From positions 3,496,001-3,560,000 of the forward strand of contig NC_092568.1 of the NCBI RefSeq assembly GCF_037975245.1: a DNA stretch of 64,000 bases, in the 5' to 3' direction. Position 1 is the first letter of the stretch. Each line of letters begins with the position of its first letter. The notes below the pieces were generated by a model that saw only the letters and a program-made list of their open reading frames with translations, searched no databases and was not told where the DNA came from. The translations under genes and the position numbers were made by a program. Origin of the DNA: Apostichopus japonicus (taxonomy: Eukaryota > Echinodermata > Holothuroidea > Aspidochirotida > Stichopodidae). Below are positions 1-11,129 of the stretch, piece after piece.

Positions 1-275
1 ATCTTTACAATTATTTTCCATTCGAAATAGCTTTGAGTTTCACCCACAGAAATTCATTAAAAGTCACGGGCTTAGCCAGGAGGGAACTAGAAAATTTTTG
101 GTTTACAAACCCCTCAGATGGCCGGAAACGGCCCTTCCCGAGTGTTCATTCTGGTTCCCTGGCCTCTTACTAACTTGAAGCACCTCAATTTTTATGTAGA
201 AAAAAGGCACATTTCTAACCTGAGGAAAGTGGGGGTGGGGGGGGGGGCACGTGCCCCCCGGTTCCGCCGCCCTTG
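1..275. repeat. copy of a G-rich interspersed repeat family
   Basis: The segment ends in a poly-G run, a CACGTGCCCCC block and the terminal motif GGTTCCGCCGCCCTTG. The same ending, preceded by a stretch that includes GGCACATTTTTAACCTGAGG, recurs at about 10262-10441, 10641-10801 and, slightly changed, 60359-60512. Upstream parts of this copy (TTTGAGTTT...CACAGAAATTCATTAA, and ACGGCCCTTCCCGAGTGTTCATT) also recur in those copies. No coding capacity is seen, so it is probably a non-autonomous element or an element end. The family name is unknown to me. Confidence 0.7.
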
Positions 276-452
276 GTCCAGGTATACCATTGACTAGTTA
301 GAAAAAATTGATCGTGCAAAAAGCCTGGTAGCCCAGATGAACTGCGCTTATGGTGGTGTTACACGGAAATATTCGGGCATCATGATGCTAAATAAAGAAA
401 ATCATGGAATTGTCGTGCAAAAATTTGAAAAAGATTCGGGCAAGCTACTGCA

Positions 453-454
<2 letters not shown>

Positions 455-517
<63 letters not shown>
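455..517. repeat. (TA)n microsatellite
   Basis: An uninterrupted TA dinucleotide run of about 60 bases. It directly abuts the hairpin that follows. Confidence 0.95.
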
Positions 518-519
<2 letters not shown>

Positions 520-649
520 CCAGAGGACAAGAAATTCGGGCAAAAGTCCTGAAAAATTCGGGCAGCCTAAGAGGAGAATTTTTTTTTTCTCCTCTTAGGC
601 TGCCGGAATTTTTCAGGACTTTTGCCCGAATTTCTTGTCCTCTGGAAAT
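516..649. repeat. long inverted repeat (hairpin), ~63-bp arms
   Basis: The left arm at 516-578 is the reverse complement of the right arm at 587-649, with one mismatch noticed by eye. The loop is about 8 T residues. The arms carry the phrase AAATTCGGGCAAAAGTCC, and related phrases (GCCCGAAAAATTC, TTGCCCGAATTTTC) occur again near 1597-1637. This makes it a foldback or MITE-like insertion rather than a gene part. It is followed by a G run and a C-rich stretch. Confidence 0.85.
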
Positions 650-2220
650 TGGGGGGGGGGGCAGTCTGCCCCCTGCCCCCGCCTCGTACGCCTATGCTCA
701 TACCTGGTACTGGACTTCGAGCCACACTTTTTCTTTTAGAAGCAATGTTGCAGAAAGTTATCATATGATGAGTATCTTTATTTTCCGGGGCTCGGGTAAG
801 TTAAGCGATCCGAAAAATATAGGATAAATTCAGAATAATATAACAGTCCCAAGAGGGTCCAGCCTGGTTTAATAAATGAATTAGGCCTACTTATTCTCCA
901 CATTCAATTCCAAACTTTGAGAAGCTCATTCTTGATGTCTGCCATTTCTCCTTGTAGAATAATTCAGGCGCTTGCGTAAAACAAGTACATGGTTTTAGAC
1001 AGCTCAAGCGACCATGGTCGTACTGACTATGAAAGCCCGATTTGTTGTCTTAGTTTTTTTCCCGATGTTTATGAGACACATACGGTAGGTCACAAAACAC
1101 TTTCTCCTCCTCTGAGTTAGTGCATATCATACACGATCACTTTTTTCTTCGCTATTATTTTTGTTATCCCGTGAGTGGATCGTTAAACACAACCATGCAG
1201 CAAAGCACCAGCATTGTAAAGTTTCAACTTCATTTAAAACCATCTTGATTTGCTACTATTGGTGAAACTGCCTGGATTGTTTATTGGAACTGAGTATAGG
1301 GTACAATATGTTTACAAACAGACGAGGCATAAATAGGCCTCCCTAATTAGCGGTAACGACTTGCCAGTAAAATATAACAAAAAGTTTCCGCGCGCTTCGC
1401 GCTCCGCATGTTGTTATTTCATATAGGCATGCATCGGTTATTACATCGCATGACAAATACATACAATACTTTGCCGTGTTATAAACCTTCCATATTGGTT
1501 ATCATCTTTGGGCAAGTCGTAACAATAATAATGATCATAATAATATAAGTATTACTATTGAAAAACACATTGCAATTTATTTTCTGTCAGCAGGTGCCCG
1601 AAAAATTCTCGGCACATTGCCCGAATTTTCACAAAAATATTACGCATAGGAAGACCTTCCTTTACTGAATGAAACAAGTAAAGTACTGACAGTGATAAAG
1701 ATGAACACACGAAATTTTAGGAACCGCTTTGCGAATTGAACCATGTTTATGATTTAAGTGAATTACGTGAAAATAGACCTGAAGTGCTGTAACATCGATG
1801 TCAATGAACACAATGAAGACTGTGCATGCAACGCCTTCGCAGCTTACAACCTCATGGCCTCAACATTCAGGAAGGAAATGACTAACTCTTCTTCTGTCCA
1901 TCCCTCCATCTGCCCCCCCCCCCCCGTTTCTCCACTTCTCGTAACTCTCTTCCACCCTTTTTTACATCTATCCCTTAGTGTTCACCATGCTCATTAACCT
2001 GTCAGTATTCTGTGCGTGTTTTGTCCCTTCTGTTACTGTTACTTGTCATTCAGCCTTTGAAGAAGATCCTGCTAGGATGGAAACGTCAGGCGAACTGTTA
2101 CACATCAACAAAATCTCAATGTAATGTTTATATGTATGACGCGACTGAGCTTAACCTTATTAGGGTCATGATGTCAGATGCACGTGACAGAAAGTGAAAG
2201 TAATATAATACATATGATAC
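650..2220. other. no gene recognised; repeat debris
   Basis: The short open frames here have no recognisable domain. The stretch contains a G/C-rich element end near 650-690, a GCGCGCTTCGCGCTCCGC palindromic phrase near 1388, and a C run near 1913-1925. I see no exon with convincing splice sites. Confidence 0.5.
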
Positions 2221-2229
2221 AGGAACTTA
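2221..2229. repeat. left flanking direct repeat (candidate 9-bp target-site duplication)
   Basis: The 9-mer AGGAACTTA lies immediately outside the left terminal inverted repeat. The identical 9-mer sits immediately outside the right one at 12829-12837. Confidence 0.7.
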
Positions 2230-2263
2230 ACCAAGATAAAGTGAGCCGCACATTCAGCCGCAC
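2230..2263 (+). repeat. left terminal inverted repeat of the foldback-like element
   Basis: Matches the complement of 12795-12828 at 29 of 34 positions by my count. The core AGTGAGCCGCACATTCAGCC is perfect. Most outer mismatches are C/T or G/A differences, as expected for ageing copies. Confidence 0.75.
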
Positions 2264-2389
2264 TTTTATACAACGTTAACGGAAAGAATCTATAATGAAG
2301 TTAGCAATCACCCACTCGCGCACTGGCAACGTCAACGATATTAGTACGGTGGCCATGAAATGCCATATACACGCGTGTGCATATGTACG

Positions 2390-4450
2390 GATGGAAAATG
2401 TATTTTTCAATATGAACAAATATATGAGGGGCGGCTGGGTATAGCCTCAAAAAACATTCTTAAAACTGTTGTCACTAAGTAATACAATAATTACCTTTCA
2501 TATTATGTATTATTTGGCGTGTTACTTGCCAAGTATGAGAAACCTACGGGTTCTTGAAATATACCCACCCCCTAAAAAACGAGGTAATTTAGGAAAGTGC
2601 CATATTTTTCAATATGAAAAAATATAATAGGTGCGGCTGGGTATATAGCCTCATAGACATTTCTTCAAACTTATGTCACTAATTAATACGACAATTATCT
2701 TTCATACGATGTATTACTTGGCGTGATACCGCCACGAATGAGAGTGCTACGGATTCTTGAAATATCCCCACCCCCCTGCACTCAGAAACGAGAAAATTTA
2801 GGAAAGTGCCATATTTTTCAGTATTAAAAATATATTAGGGGCGGCTGGGTACTTAGCCTCATAGAAATTTCTTCAAACTTATGTCAAAGGTTAATAGAAT
2901 ATTTACCTTTCATATGATGTATTACTTGGCGTGATACCGCTAAGTATGAGAGTTCTACGGGCTCTGGGAATCTCCCCTCCGCACTCAAAAACGAGGAAAT
3001 TTAGGAAAGTGCCATATTTTTCAATATGAAAAAATGTATAAGTTGTGGCTGGGGCTTTAGCCTCATAGAAAATTTTTCAAACTGTTGTCACTAATTAATA
3101 GGACAATTACCTTCCATATGATGTATTATTTGGCGTGATACCGCCAAGTATGAGAGTGCTAAAGGTTCTTGAAATATCCCCACCCCCCTCAAAAACGAGG
3201 AACTTAAGAAAGTGCCATATTTTTCAATATGAAAAATTGTATTAGGTGCGGCTGGGTATATAGCCTCATAGAAATTTCTTCAAACTGTTGTCACTAATTA
3301 ATAGGACAATTACCTTTCATACGATGTATTTTTTGGCGTGATACCACCAAGTATGAGAGAGCTACGGGCTCTGGATATACCCCCTCGAAAACAATATACA
3401 CGCGTGTGCATAGATGCTGATGGAATATATATTTGTCAATATCAATGAATATATTAGGTGCGGCTGAGAATTTAGCCACATAGAGAATTCTTCAAACTGT
3501 TGTCACTAATTAATAGAGTAATTACCTTTTATACGATGTATTATTTGGCGTGATACCGCCAAGTATGAGGGAGCTAAGGGCTCTGGAGATACAACCTCAA
3601 AACGGTGGAAATTTAGGAAAGTGCCATATTTTTCAGTATTAAAAAATATAAGGTGCGGCTGGGTATTTAGCCTCATAGAAATTTCTTCAAACTTATGTCA
3701 CTAATTAATACGACAATTACCTTTCATTCGATGTAATATTTGGCGTGATACCGCCAAGTATGAAAGTTGTACGGGCTCTGGAAATCCCCCCACCCCCTCC
3801 GCATTCAAAAACGAGGAAATTTAGGAAGTGCCATATTTTTCAATATGAAAATATATAATAGGTGCGGCTGGGTATTTAGCCTCATAGAAATTTCTTCAAA
3901 CTTATGTAACTAATTAATAGAACTTATATTTGCCTTTCATATGATGCATTAATTGGCGTGATACCGCTAAGTATGAGAGTTGTACGGGCTCTGGGACCCC
4001 CCCCCCCCCCCCTCTCTGCGCACTCAAAAACGAGGAAATTTAGGAAAGTGCCATATTTTTCAATATGAAATAACTTATTAGGTGCGGCTGGGTATTTTGC
4101 TTCATGGGAATTTCTTTAAACCTATGTCACTAATTGATAAGATAATTACCTTTCATATTATGTATTATTTGGCGTGATACCGCTAAATATGAGAAAGCTA
4201 CGGGCTCTGGAAATCCCCCCCCCCCCCTCAAAAACTGAGGAAATTTAGGCAAGTGCCATATATTTCAATATTTAAAAAATATTATAAGGTGCGGCTGTGT
4301 ATTTAGCCTCATAGAAATTTCTTCAAGCTTATGTCACTAATTAATACGACAATTATCTTTCATACGATGTATTATTTGGCGTGATACCGGCAAGTATGAG
4401 AGTTGTACGGGCTCTGGAAATCCCCCCCGCCCCCCACCCTCCGCCCTCAA
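2390..4450 (+). repeat. satellite array, left arm, ~207-bp unit, 10 units
   Basis: The landmark TTGGCGTG (followed by ATACCGCC in most units) recurs at about 2516, 2720, 2938, 3132, 3335, 3547, 3742, 3955, 4171 and 4378, giving spacings of 194 to 218 bp. Each unit also carries AAGTGCCATATTTTTCA, GTGCGGCTGGGTA, TAGCCTCATAGAAATTTCTTC and a C-rich block of variable length. Length variation comes mostly from the C-rich block and small indels. The same unit appears reverse-complemented at 11130-12640. Confidence 0.93.
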
Positions 4451-4494
4451 ATACGTGGGAAATTTTCATTGTAATTTTCCTGTAATCTGGGCGG

Positions 4495-4560
4495 CATTTT
4501 TGACAACAATTTCGTCGCTACGCTACGCGCCAACCGATGGTAGCGCTCCACTTAGATCAC
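4495..4560 (-). repeat. fragment of the 'GCGGAGCGCC' interspersed repeat
   Basis: The complement of this stretch resembles the phrase CTAAGCGGAGCGCCACCATC found at about 9735, 37995 and 38240. It is a short decayed copy next to the satellite arm. Confidence 0.55.
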
Positions 4561-4926
4561 AGCCCCATCCCCCATGAAATCATTTTGCCCCTAAAAAATT
4601 AAGATTGGCCACGCCCCTGTCCCTGTCCCCAAGACACAAATTGCATAAATGCAGCTACATTGTTTGATTCACCAAAAGACCTCTACAGTTGTCGACTGTT
4701 GTGGGAAGGAGGTGGCAAATGTTATTATTCTCACAAAGACTACACCCAGGGGCGCTGTCCGCTATATTTCGATCGTCGACAGTCAGAAGGCTGCATAATG
4801 AATGTTAAATTTTTCTTCTGAACTAATTAGTCATGTCTGTCTGACTCTGCTGCTTATCAATCATTACTACCATTAGGGTAGTTGTTTGGAAGGTCGGAAT
4901 TTCTAAACGTTGGAGAAAGGTCAACC

Positions 4927-5010
4927 ATGTAGGTCGACGGCAAATGTATTTCAACCGATACGCAGAGGATGTAGGTCGACGGCAAATGTATTTCAATCGA
5001 TACGCAGAGG
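4927..5010 (+). repeat. two tandem copies of a 42-bp unit
   Basis: The phrase ATGTAGGTCGACGGCAAATG begins at 4927 and again at 4969, each time followed by TATTTCAA(C/T)CGATACGCAGAGG. It is a small local duplication with no recognisable function. Confidence 0.8.
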
Positions 5011-5396
5011 CGGAAAGTTTCCCCGCCACCCGGAGCATGAAGGTCAAATCCGGGGTCAGAATCATACTTTATTCAGTACAAGGGAAATGTGGAAATCTCC
5101 CGCTCTACGTTCTCGGTGTGAAAAAGTTTTTATTTCACGCATGCGTATTTGTATTCTACTGTAAGACGTATTCTATACTCAGTGAAGTAAGCCAAATGTG
5201 CCGTCTAGGTCGTTAACGTTGAATGAAACGCGCAGGCCCAAAAATTCTTAGTAGTTACATATTTGTACGCACGGTTCGACCCTTCTGTTGTGCAATTAAT
5301 CCATGCTTTTGTTACACCCCGCCTTGTTTTCTGTAATTCTATTTTCATTGGCCTTCCAAAAAATCTGGTAATTCGTTTGCAAAAACATTAAAACTG

Positions 5397-5745
5397 GACT
5401 GCCAAACTTATCTTCAAGCAAACTAAGTTTACACATGTTACCCCTCTTCTTAAAGCATTACACTGGCTTGCAATTGAAACGCGAATACATTTCAAAGTCC
5501 TTACTTTAATCCACAAATCTCCAAACTACCTTTCAGAACTTCTAATAGTGAAGCAATACAAGCGTGCCACCCGTCAGTCAAAAATTATTACCCTCCTTGA
5601 ATCTAGGACCAATGGGATTACTTATGCCAACCGTGCTTTTTCAGTTTCTGGTCCCAAATTGTGGAATTCCCTCCCAAACCATTTAAATGTATAACTAATA
5701 AATCACTTTTCAAATCATAACTAAAAACCTACCTCTATGCTAAAC
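5397..5745 (+). pseudogene. non-LTR retrotransposon (LINE) reverse transcriptase C-terminal tail
   Basis: One frame reads TPLLKALHWLAIETRIHFKV, then later SGPKLWNSLPNHLN before a stop. The patterns LHWL(P)xxxRIxFK and LWNSLP are characteristic of the region at the end of LINE ORF2 proteins (CR1/L2-like clades). No upstream polymerase palm motif is present, so this is a 5'-truncated dead copy, as is usual for LINEs. It lies inside the foldback-like element, so it presumably inserted there. Confidence 0.7.
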
Positions 5746-6239
5746 ATTTATCAATTGGATGTGTAATTATATTTCATTGTTGCATTATTATTTTTGCTTT
5801 TCTTTCTATTCATATTTATATGTATGGCGCTTTTGACAACTATTTTGTTTATAATGAGCGCATTAAAAATTTTAGTTAAAATTATGTTAATAAACAAGAA
5901 GTCTTTCCTTTCTATACGGTTGCTTCCATACAATAAGTCTACAGTGAGAATTTCTGTCAGTAATATACAAAATTCTGCAAGTTCACTTCAAAGATTAATT
6001 TGTAACAGATCAAAATGCTTACAATAGATACCAAAGTATATGTTGTTCCATTCCAATGTATGCTTCCTACATCAGTGAGGTGTAACCCTGTCACTCAATG
6101 ACAGATCCCATGGCAACTTTCTGACTAACTATCAATCACTCATCCAGGTACTTATACATGACACTTTTATCCTATTTGTTTCGAGCCATTCTTTTCATCC
6201 TGTCCGCCCAGACAGAAAATCACCACACACGGACGTTTG

Positions 6240-6335
6240 GGGGAATTCCGCGAGACCGAAGGTCCGCGAGACCGAAATTAAAAAAAGGTCCTCGAGACCG
6301 AAAGTAAAGAAAGGTCCGCGAGACCGAAACTATTA
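6240..6335 (+). repeat. short tandem repeat, unit GGTCCGCGAGACCGAAA
   Basis: About four diverged copies of GGTCCGCGAGACCGAAA with A-rich spacers, spaced by 26-28 bp, directly upstream of the Ulp1-like frame. It could be an element-specific regulatory array or simple expansion; the sequence does not decide. Confidence 0.7.
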
Positions 6336-6394
6336 CTAGGCCCCACGACATCGACGTAGCCATAAATTTAAAGCGGGCACATTTCGAGATTGAT

Positions 6395-6895
6395 ATGGGG
6401 GGGGGGGGGTCTCTGTTGAGATTTCTTTGGCTGGACGACATCATAATAAATGATTTCATGCACCTCATCCAACGACAAACCATTGATTCGCATACATTTG
6501 TGTGCAATTCCTTCCACACAAAATCATCTAATACAGAAGAAAGACAAGCGAGGAAGTGGTATGGAGGCCAGAAAATAATTGCATCCAAGTGGGTCCTGAT
6601 GCCAGTAAACGACGGGAACTGCCATTGGATCTTGCTTGCGGCAAACTTGGTCCAGAAGAAAATATACCTTCTAGACCCCCTTTGTGACAGAAAGGTAAAC
6701 GAAGACATGAACATCTTTCGACGCTTTATTGAAGCGAGATCAGCCTTTGAGGGGAAACCAATGATATGCAAACAGTGGCCTGTAAAGACAACATCAGATA
6801 TGAAGTTTCCCTTTCAGCCAACAATGAATGACTGTGGTTTATATATATACTGTTCTATGCAAAGTCATTGTTGTCTGGTAAAAACGTACCAGTGA
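6395..6895 (+). CDS. Ulp1/SENP-like cysteine protease domain (peptidase C48), probable transposon gene fragment
   Basis: A 166-codon frame without stops matches the C48 (ubiquitin-like-protein protease) fold. It has an N-terminal WLDDIIINDFMHLI segment (cf. WLND.VIN.. in Ulp1) and a histidine in NDGNCHWILL. The aspartate lies in IYLLDPL, the oxyanion glutamine in FPFQPTMNDCG, and the nucleophile cysteine in NDCGLY. All four catalytic positions are therefore present. The printed ATG lies in a poly-G tract (6395), so the true start is uncertain; a splice acceptor near 6418 (TTGAG) is possible. The 3' side may continue through a donor near 6880 (CTG/GTAAAA). Such proteases normally cleave SUMO-like modifiers, but stand-alone copies are common in eukaryotic DNA transposons. 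The location between inverted satellite arms favours that reading. Confidence 0.75.
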   Translation: MGGGGSLLRFLWLDDIIINDFMHLIQRQTIDSHTFVCNSFHTKSSNTEERQARKWYGGQKIIASKWVLMPVNDGNCHWILLAANLVQKKIYLLDPLCDRKVNEDMNIFRRFIEARSAFEGKPMICKQWPVKTTSDMKFPFQPTMNDCGLYIYCSMQSHCCLVKTYQ

Positions 6896-7059
6896 CAGAC
6901 ATTCGAACCATGCGTTTGTCGGTATATTATGAACTCCATGAGTTCGATATGACGAGACCCTAAGACTAATGAGTGGCAAAATTCTTTTTCTCTCAACGAT
7001 CGTATTGTTTGTGTATCCGCGCAAATCCCGACAAATGTTAGTGTGTCTTGCAACATAGA

Positions 7060-7635
7060 ATGTCATAATATCCTAGGAGAGCCAAATGAAGTTTCCACGA
7101 ATATAATCTGTGAAGATTTCATATGAGACCTAAATGATGATGTTGACTGTCATGATTTCGTAGGAGAGTTAAATGATGTTTCCATTCAACAATGTAAACT
7201 GTCACGATATTATAGGAGAGCTAAATGATCATGTCTCCACCCATATGGACTGTCATGATTTCATGATAGAGCTGAATATTGATGTTTCCGCCCAATTAAC
7301 TTCCATGGACACGGTGTCACAGCAGAGCTAATGATAATATGTCATAATTTCATAAGAATGGAGCTAAATGATGTTTCCATACAACAATGTAAACTGTCAT
7401 GATATTATAGGAGAGGTAAATGATGTTGTCTCCACCCATATGGACTGTCATGATTTAATGGGAGAGCTAATTGCAAGTGGTTCACCCCATATGGACTTTC
7501 ATTATTTTTAGGGGAACTAAATTAGGATGTTTTGGCTAAGATGGACTTCCAGATTTCATATGATCGCTATAACTGTTGATGTTTTGGCAAGGATGAACTG
7601 TCGTGGTTTTATAGGAGACCTAATTGCTTTTGATT
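7060..7635 (+). repeat. degenerate minisatellite, ~60-65-bp unit
   Basis: Recurring phrases are GGACTGTCATGATTTCAT, AGGAGAGCTAAATGATG and GATGTTTCCACCCATATGG, seen about eight to nine times with many substitutions and indels. It follows the Ulp1-like frame. Spacing is irregular, so unit boundaries are approximate. Confidence 0.8.
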
Positions 7636-7639
7636 GGCT

Positions 7640-9150
7640 CCATGTCCCTTCTCCTCAACCCTAACGTAACAACAACGAAACTCCCAAAGTGGCCTTGATT
7701 GCTTGTATGTCCAGAATTGCAGTGGCGAGGAGATAATCCAGAAAACAGGAAACGGTTAGTATATATGCACATGCCCAATAAATATAATACCAAATATCAA
7801 ATTATGTGTTAAATGTAGAAAATACTCACCAAATATGCATATTTGTAACGTTTCCCTAATTGTTTTGAGGGGGTGGGGTGGAATGCAAACCATTAAAATT
7901 CACGATCGATATCACGTTAATATTTTCATTCCACAGAAGTTTGAAATTAGTGTCACCGCGCGCTCACGGCACATTTCTCAAAAGCGATCATGACCAGGGA
8001 AAATTCGATCACGATCGTTGTAATTAGTTCTTTACATAACATATGCACAAGGCATTCGCTCGATATGCGCTCAAGTTTCCTCCCTGCATTTCCATATTAA
8101 CTTAAAAATAATTCCATACAGTGGTCTCTGGCATATACCACCAAATCCCAGGTAACGTTTAAATATAGATCGCCTTTTATTGGGAAAGCGGACCGTGAAT
8201 TCCAAAGCAAACGGACTTGGGGCCGGGTGGGGCAACTGGGGTGGGAAAATGACATTCGGGGCAAATGGTTTCGTGGTTTGAAATTTGTGCTTATAAAACT
8301 TAAGGGCGTGTCCACTTCCCGTTATAATTGTTTACACTAAAAATGTTGTAATACATTTATAACCGTTGTATAGGTGTAACAAGGTTAATGCCATCACCAC
8401 TTCCGTAAAGTATCAACACATATGTCAATGATATACACGAGGGTTAACGTTCCGACACTCTTTGTTTCTTCCGACAGGAATATGGACAGTCTGTCATAGA
8501 CTGAGTTGATGGAGGGATTCATACGAGGCAACATCATTCAACGTCACGACACGGTACTTTTGACAACTTGGTTGTTGTTCATCATTTAATTGTGCAAGTA
8601 CTCTAAGAGTTTGATTCAATTGCATAATATGACTTGTTTCAATGTGTTTATTCGGTTTATTCTACTCATTCTGACAATCCACAGGTATTAGTTTTTCGGC
8701 GATAAGCGAGTAATGTTGAAAAAACCGTAGCAGTGTGGAAACAGCCAACGTTTTCGTAATTCTCGATAGTAATAATTAGAACAATTTGATAATTGTTTGC
8801 TCGCGAATTTTAGTCCCCCAAAAACCTTGACCGTACCATTAAAGGAATGATGTTCTGAAACATCTAACATAACAGTATGTCAATTTTTGTATAATTATGG
8901 TGGGTAGTGTATGCGGCAAATAGTCCCAAAATTAAGCAGCTCGTAAATAGAGATTCGTTTACTTAACGTTATAGTTTAATTTAGTGTTTATAGTTCATAA
9001 CGTTGAGATGTTAAAGCGTATCTTTTTAATTATATGGTCCATTTAACTTGTAGGTTGGTACATTGTTATAGTTTTGAACAATGTATTGTAACAATTGTTG
9101 CTTGAAGATGCTATTTCCATCGATAATATTGCTTAAGAAGTCACTAATTA
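7640..9150. other. no gene recognised inside the foldback-like element
   Basis: Only short open frames without recognisable domains are seen. No transposase motif (DDE, SWIM or zinc finger) could be identified by eye in either strand. Confidence 0.45.
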
Positions 9151-9159
9151 GGCCTACAT

Positions 9160-9235
9160 TATCAAGGGCGGCGGAAGCACTTTTAATCTGGGGGGGGGGG
9201 GGGCACCGACGTCGAAGGGCACTTTGCAGAAATTT
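9160..9235 (+). repeat. G-rich element end (GGGCGGCGGAAGCACTTTTA)
   Basis: The phrase GGGCGGCGGAAGCACTTTTA, a G run, then CACCGACGTCGAAGGGCACTTTGC. The complement of the same arrangement occurs near 17555-17613, so these are two copies of one dispersed element in opposite orientation. Confidence 0.7.
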
Positions 9236-9719
9236 GATTGGACTGATGCAGCCTGATATTTAGTACCCTTTATAACTCTTATTGTATTATCCTATTTGCG
9301 TATACACATCACTCCATCATCGCCCCTCCCCCACCCTCAAGGAAAAAATGCATACTAGCACTGCAATATCCAATTTGCAAATTGGGAAACAAGGAACAAG
9401 TTTTCTTTCGAGACAAAATGAGGTGGAATCATTATAAAGTCCCTGCACACGCGATCGATAAATGCATGAAAGCAAATGAAATATGTCAAAATACGAAAGG
9501 ATGGGGTACGTTATGGGATATTAAACTATACTCATTATTCATAGTAGGCTATAAATGGCTTCTGCTTATTAAAAAGTTAAAATGTAATATAGCAATGCAA
9601 TTTTGGATATGCATTAGAATTTTTTAAAAATTGATTATGCATAATGGCACTCACCAGAATGTTAGAAGCAGTATAGCGGAGCTAGGGGTAATGATCAGGG
9701 GGTCGATAATGGTCTGTAG

Positions 9720-9835
9720 GGGCGTTTTTGACACTATCTAAGCGGAGCGCCGCCACAGGTTGGCGCGGAGCGTAGAGAAAATTTTTGAGTAAAGATACTC
9801 CCCAGATCGCCGGAAATGACCCTTTGCGGGCCTTG
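9720..9835 (+). repeat. copy of the 'CTAAGCGGAGCGCC' interspersed repeat
   Basis: Shares CTAAGCGGAGCGCC, GGTTGGCGCGGAGCGTA and GATCGCCGGAAATG with copies near 37990-38095 and 38235-38320. No coding capacity. Confidence 0.7.
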
Positions 9836-10261
9836 CTTATTTGCAGATAAACGAAGAATAAATAGGTGTCATCGCCATTTTGTCAGAAAATTACACCAAC
9901 AAAACGTGACAAGTTTCAATAGGTAGATGAGAGCGCAATTAAAAAGTCAATAATCGCGAATAAGTAAAAAATGGTAAAAAGCTGAAAAGGGCCCAAGCAG
10001 TACATTTTAGTCCGTCAGGGGGGCATCCGCCCCTGACTGTATGGACGCTCCGCCACTGATTACAAACCTTGTGGTAGTAAACATTGAAAACTTCCCGAAA
10101 TATTTCATTCGACGTGGGTTTCGCTTTGTAAACTCTTTAGCAATGTCCCGCTCATTGGTGCCAGTAGGTATATGTGTATTAGGCAGAGAACATTCGGAAT
10201 AGCCAGGCGAATGTCATTGTGGTCAGACAGGAGAGATACTAAAATGTTTTTGCATTCGAAA

Positions 10262-10801
10262 TAGCTTTGAGTTTGACCCACAGAAATTCATTAATAGTTC
10301 TAAATTAGGATTAGATCTCTGAAATATCGCTGACCTAATAAGGTGATCGAGAGTACAATTTTTATGAAGAAAAAGGGCACATTTTTAACCTGAGGAAAAG
10401 TGGGGGCACGTGCCCCCTGTGCCCCCCCGGTTCCGCCGCCCTTGGTTACAATTATAGCCAGTAATTGTCTTTGATATGAATTGTAGCTAGTAAATGTTTA
10501 TCGAAAAGGCTGTTTTTGGAACTTGGAACGCCGATCGTGACAACAACAGGCAACAAAGTGCTGCAGCTCTATACATATAAAGTCTGTTAATCAACGATAG
10601 GCCCGGGCCTACAGTGCTACATACTGGCTACGCCCCTGATAGTTCTAAAATAGGATTAGATCTCTTACTGAAATATCGCTGACCTAATAAGGTGAACAAG
10701 GGTACAATTTTTATGTAGAAAAAGGGCACATTTTTAACCTGACGAAAAGTGGGGGGGGGGGGGGCACGTGCCCCCTGTGCCCCCCGGTTCCGCCGCCCTT
10801 G
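10262..10801 (+). repeat. two direct copies of the G-rich interspersed repeat
   Basis: Copy one (about 10294-10441) and copy two (about 10641-10801) share AGTTCTAAA, GGATTAGATCTCT, GAAATATCGCTGACCTAATA, a variable G run and the terminus GGTTCCGCCGCCCTTG. They lie 347 bp apart in the same orientation with unrelated sequence between. They could be a local duplication or two insertions. Confidence 0.8.
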
Positions 10802-11129
10802 TACATTATAAAGAATAACAAATGCTTCTGGATGCAGTGTGCATTGATATCAAGTTCATTCATAATCCAAACAACCACACATTCTATTGTGTAGTTTTTC
10901 CTCCTCATTCGTACTAGGTCAGTTTCATTTGTCATTGAACTTTTCCTTTAATGATAACAGTTTAAATAGATTTCAATATATGAGGCTAAATATCCATCAG
11001 TACCTAAAACGTTAGTTTTCCATGTCATTTTAAAAATTATCTTCGTATTCGAGGAAGGGGGTAATTAGGTAGCCTAGCCCTCTAATACGTAGCAAATTTT
11101 ATATCAATAGAAAGTGCATTGTTTTTTAT

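Noticed and set aside
6220-6771. 183-codon minus-strand ORF
   Set aside because: Antisense to the Ulp1-like frame, which carries the recognisable catalytic residues.
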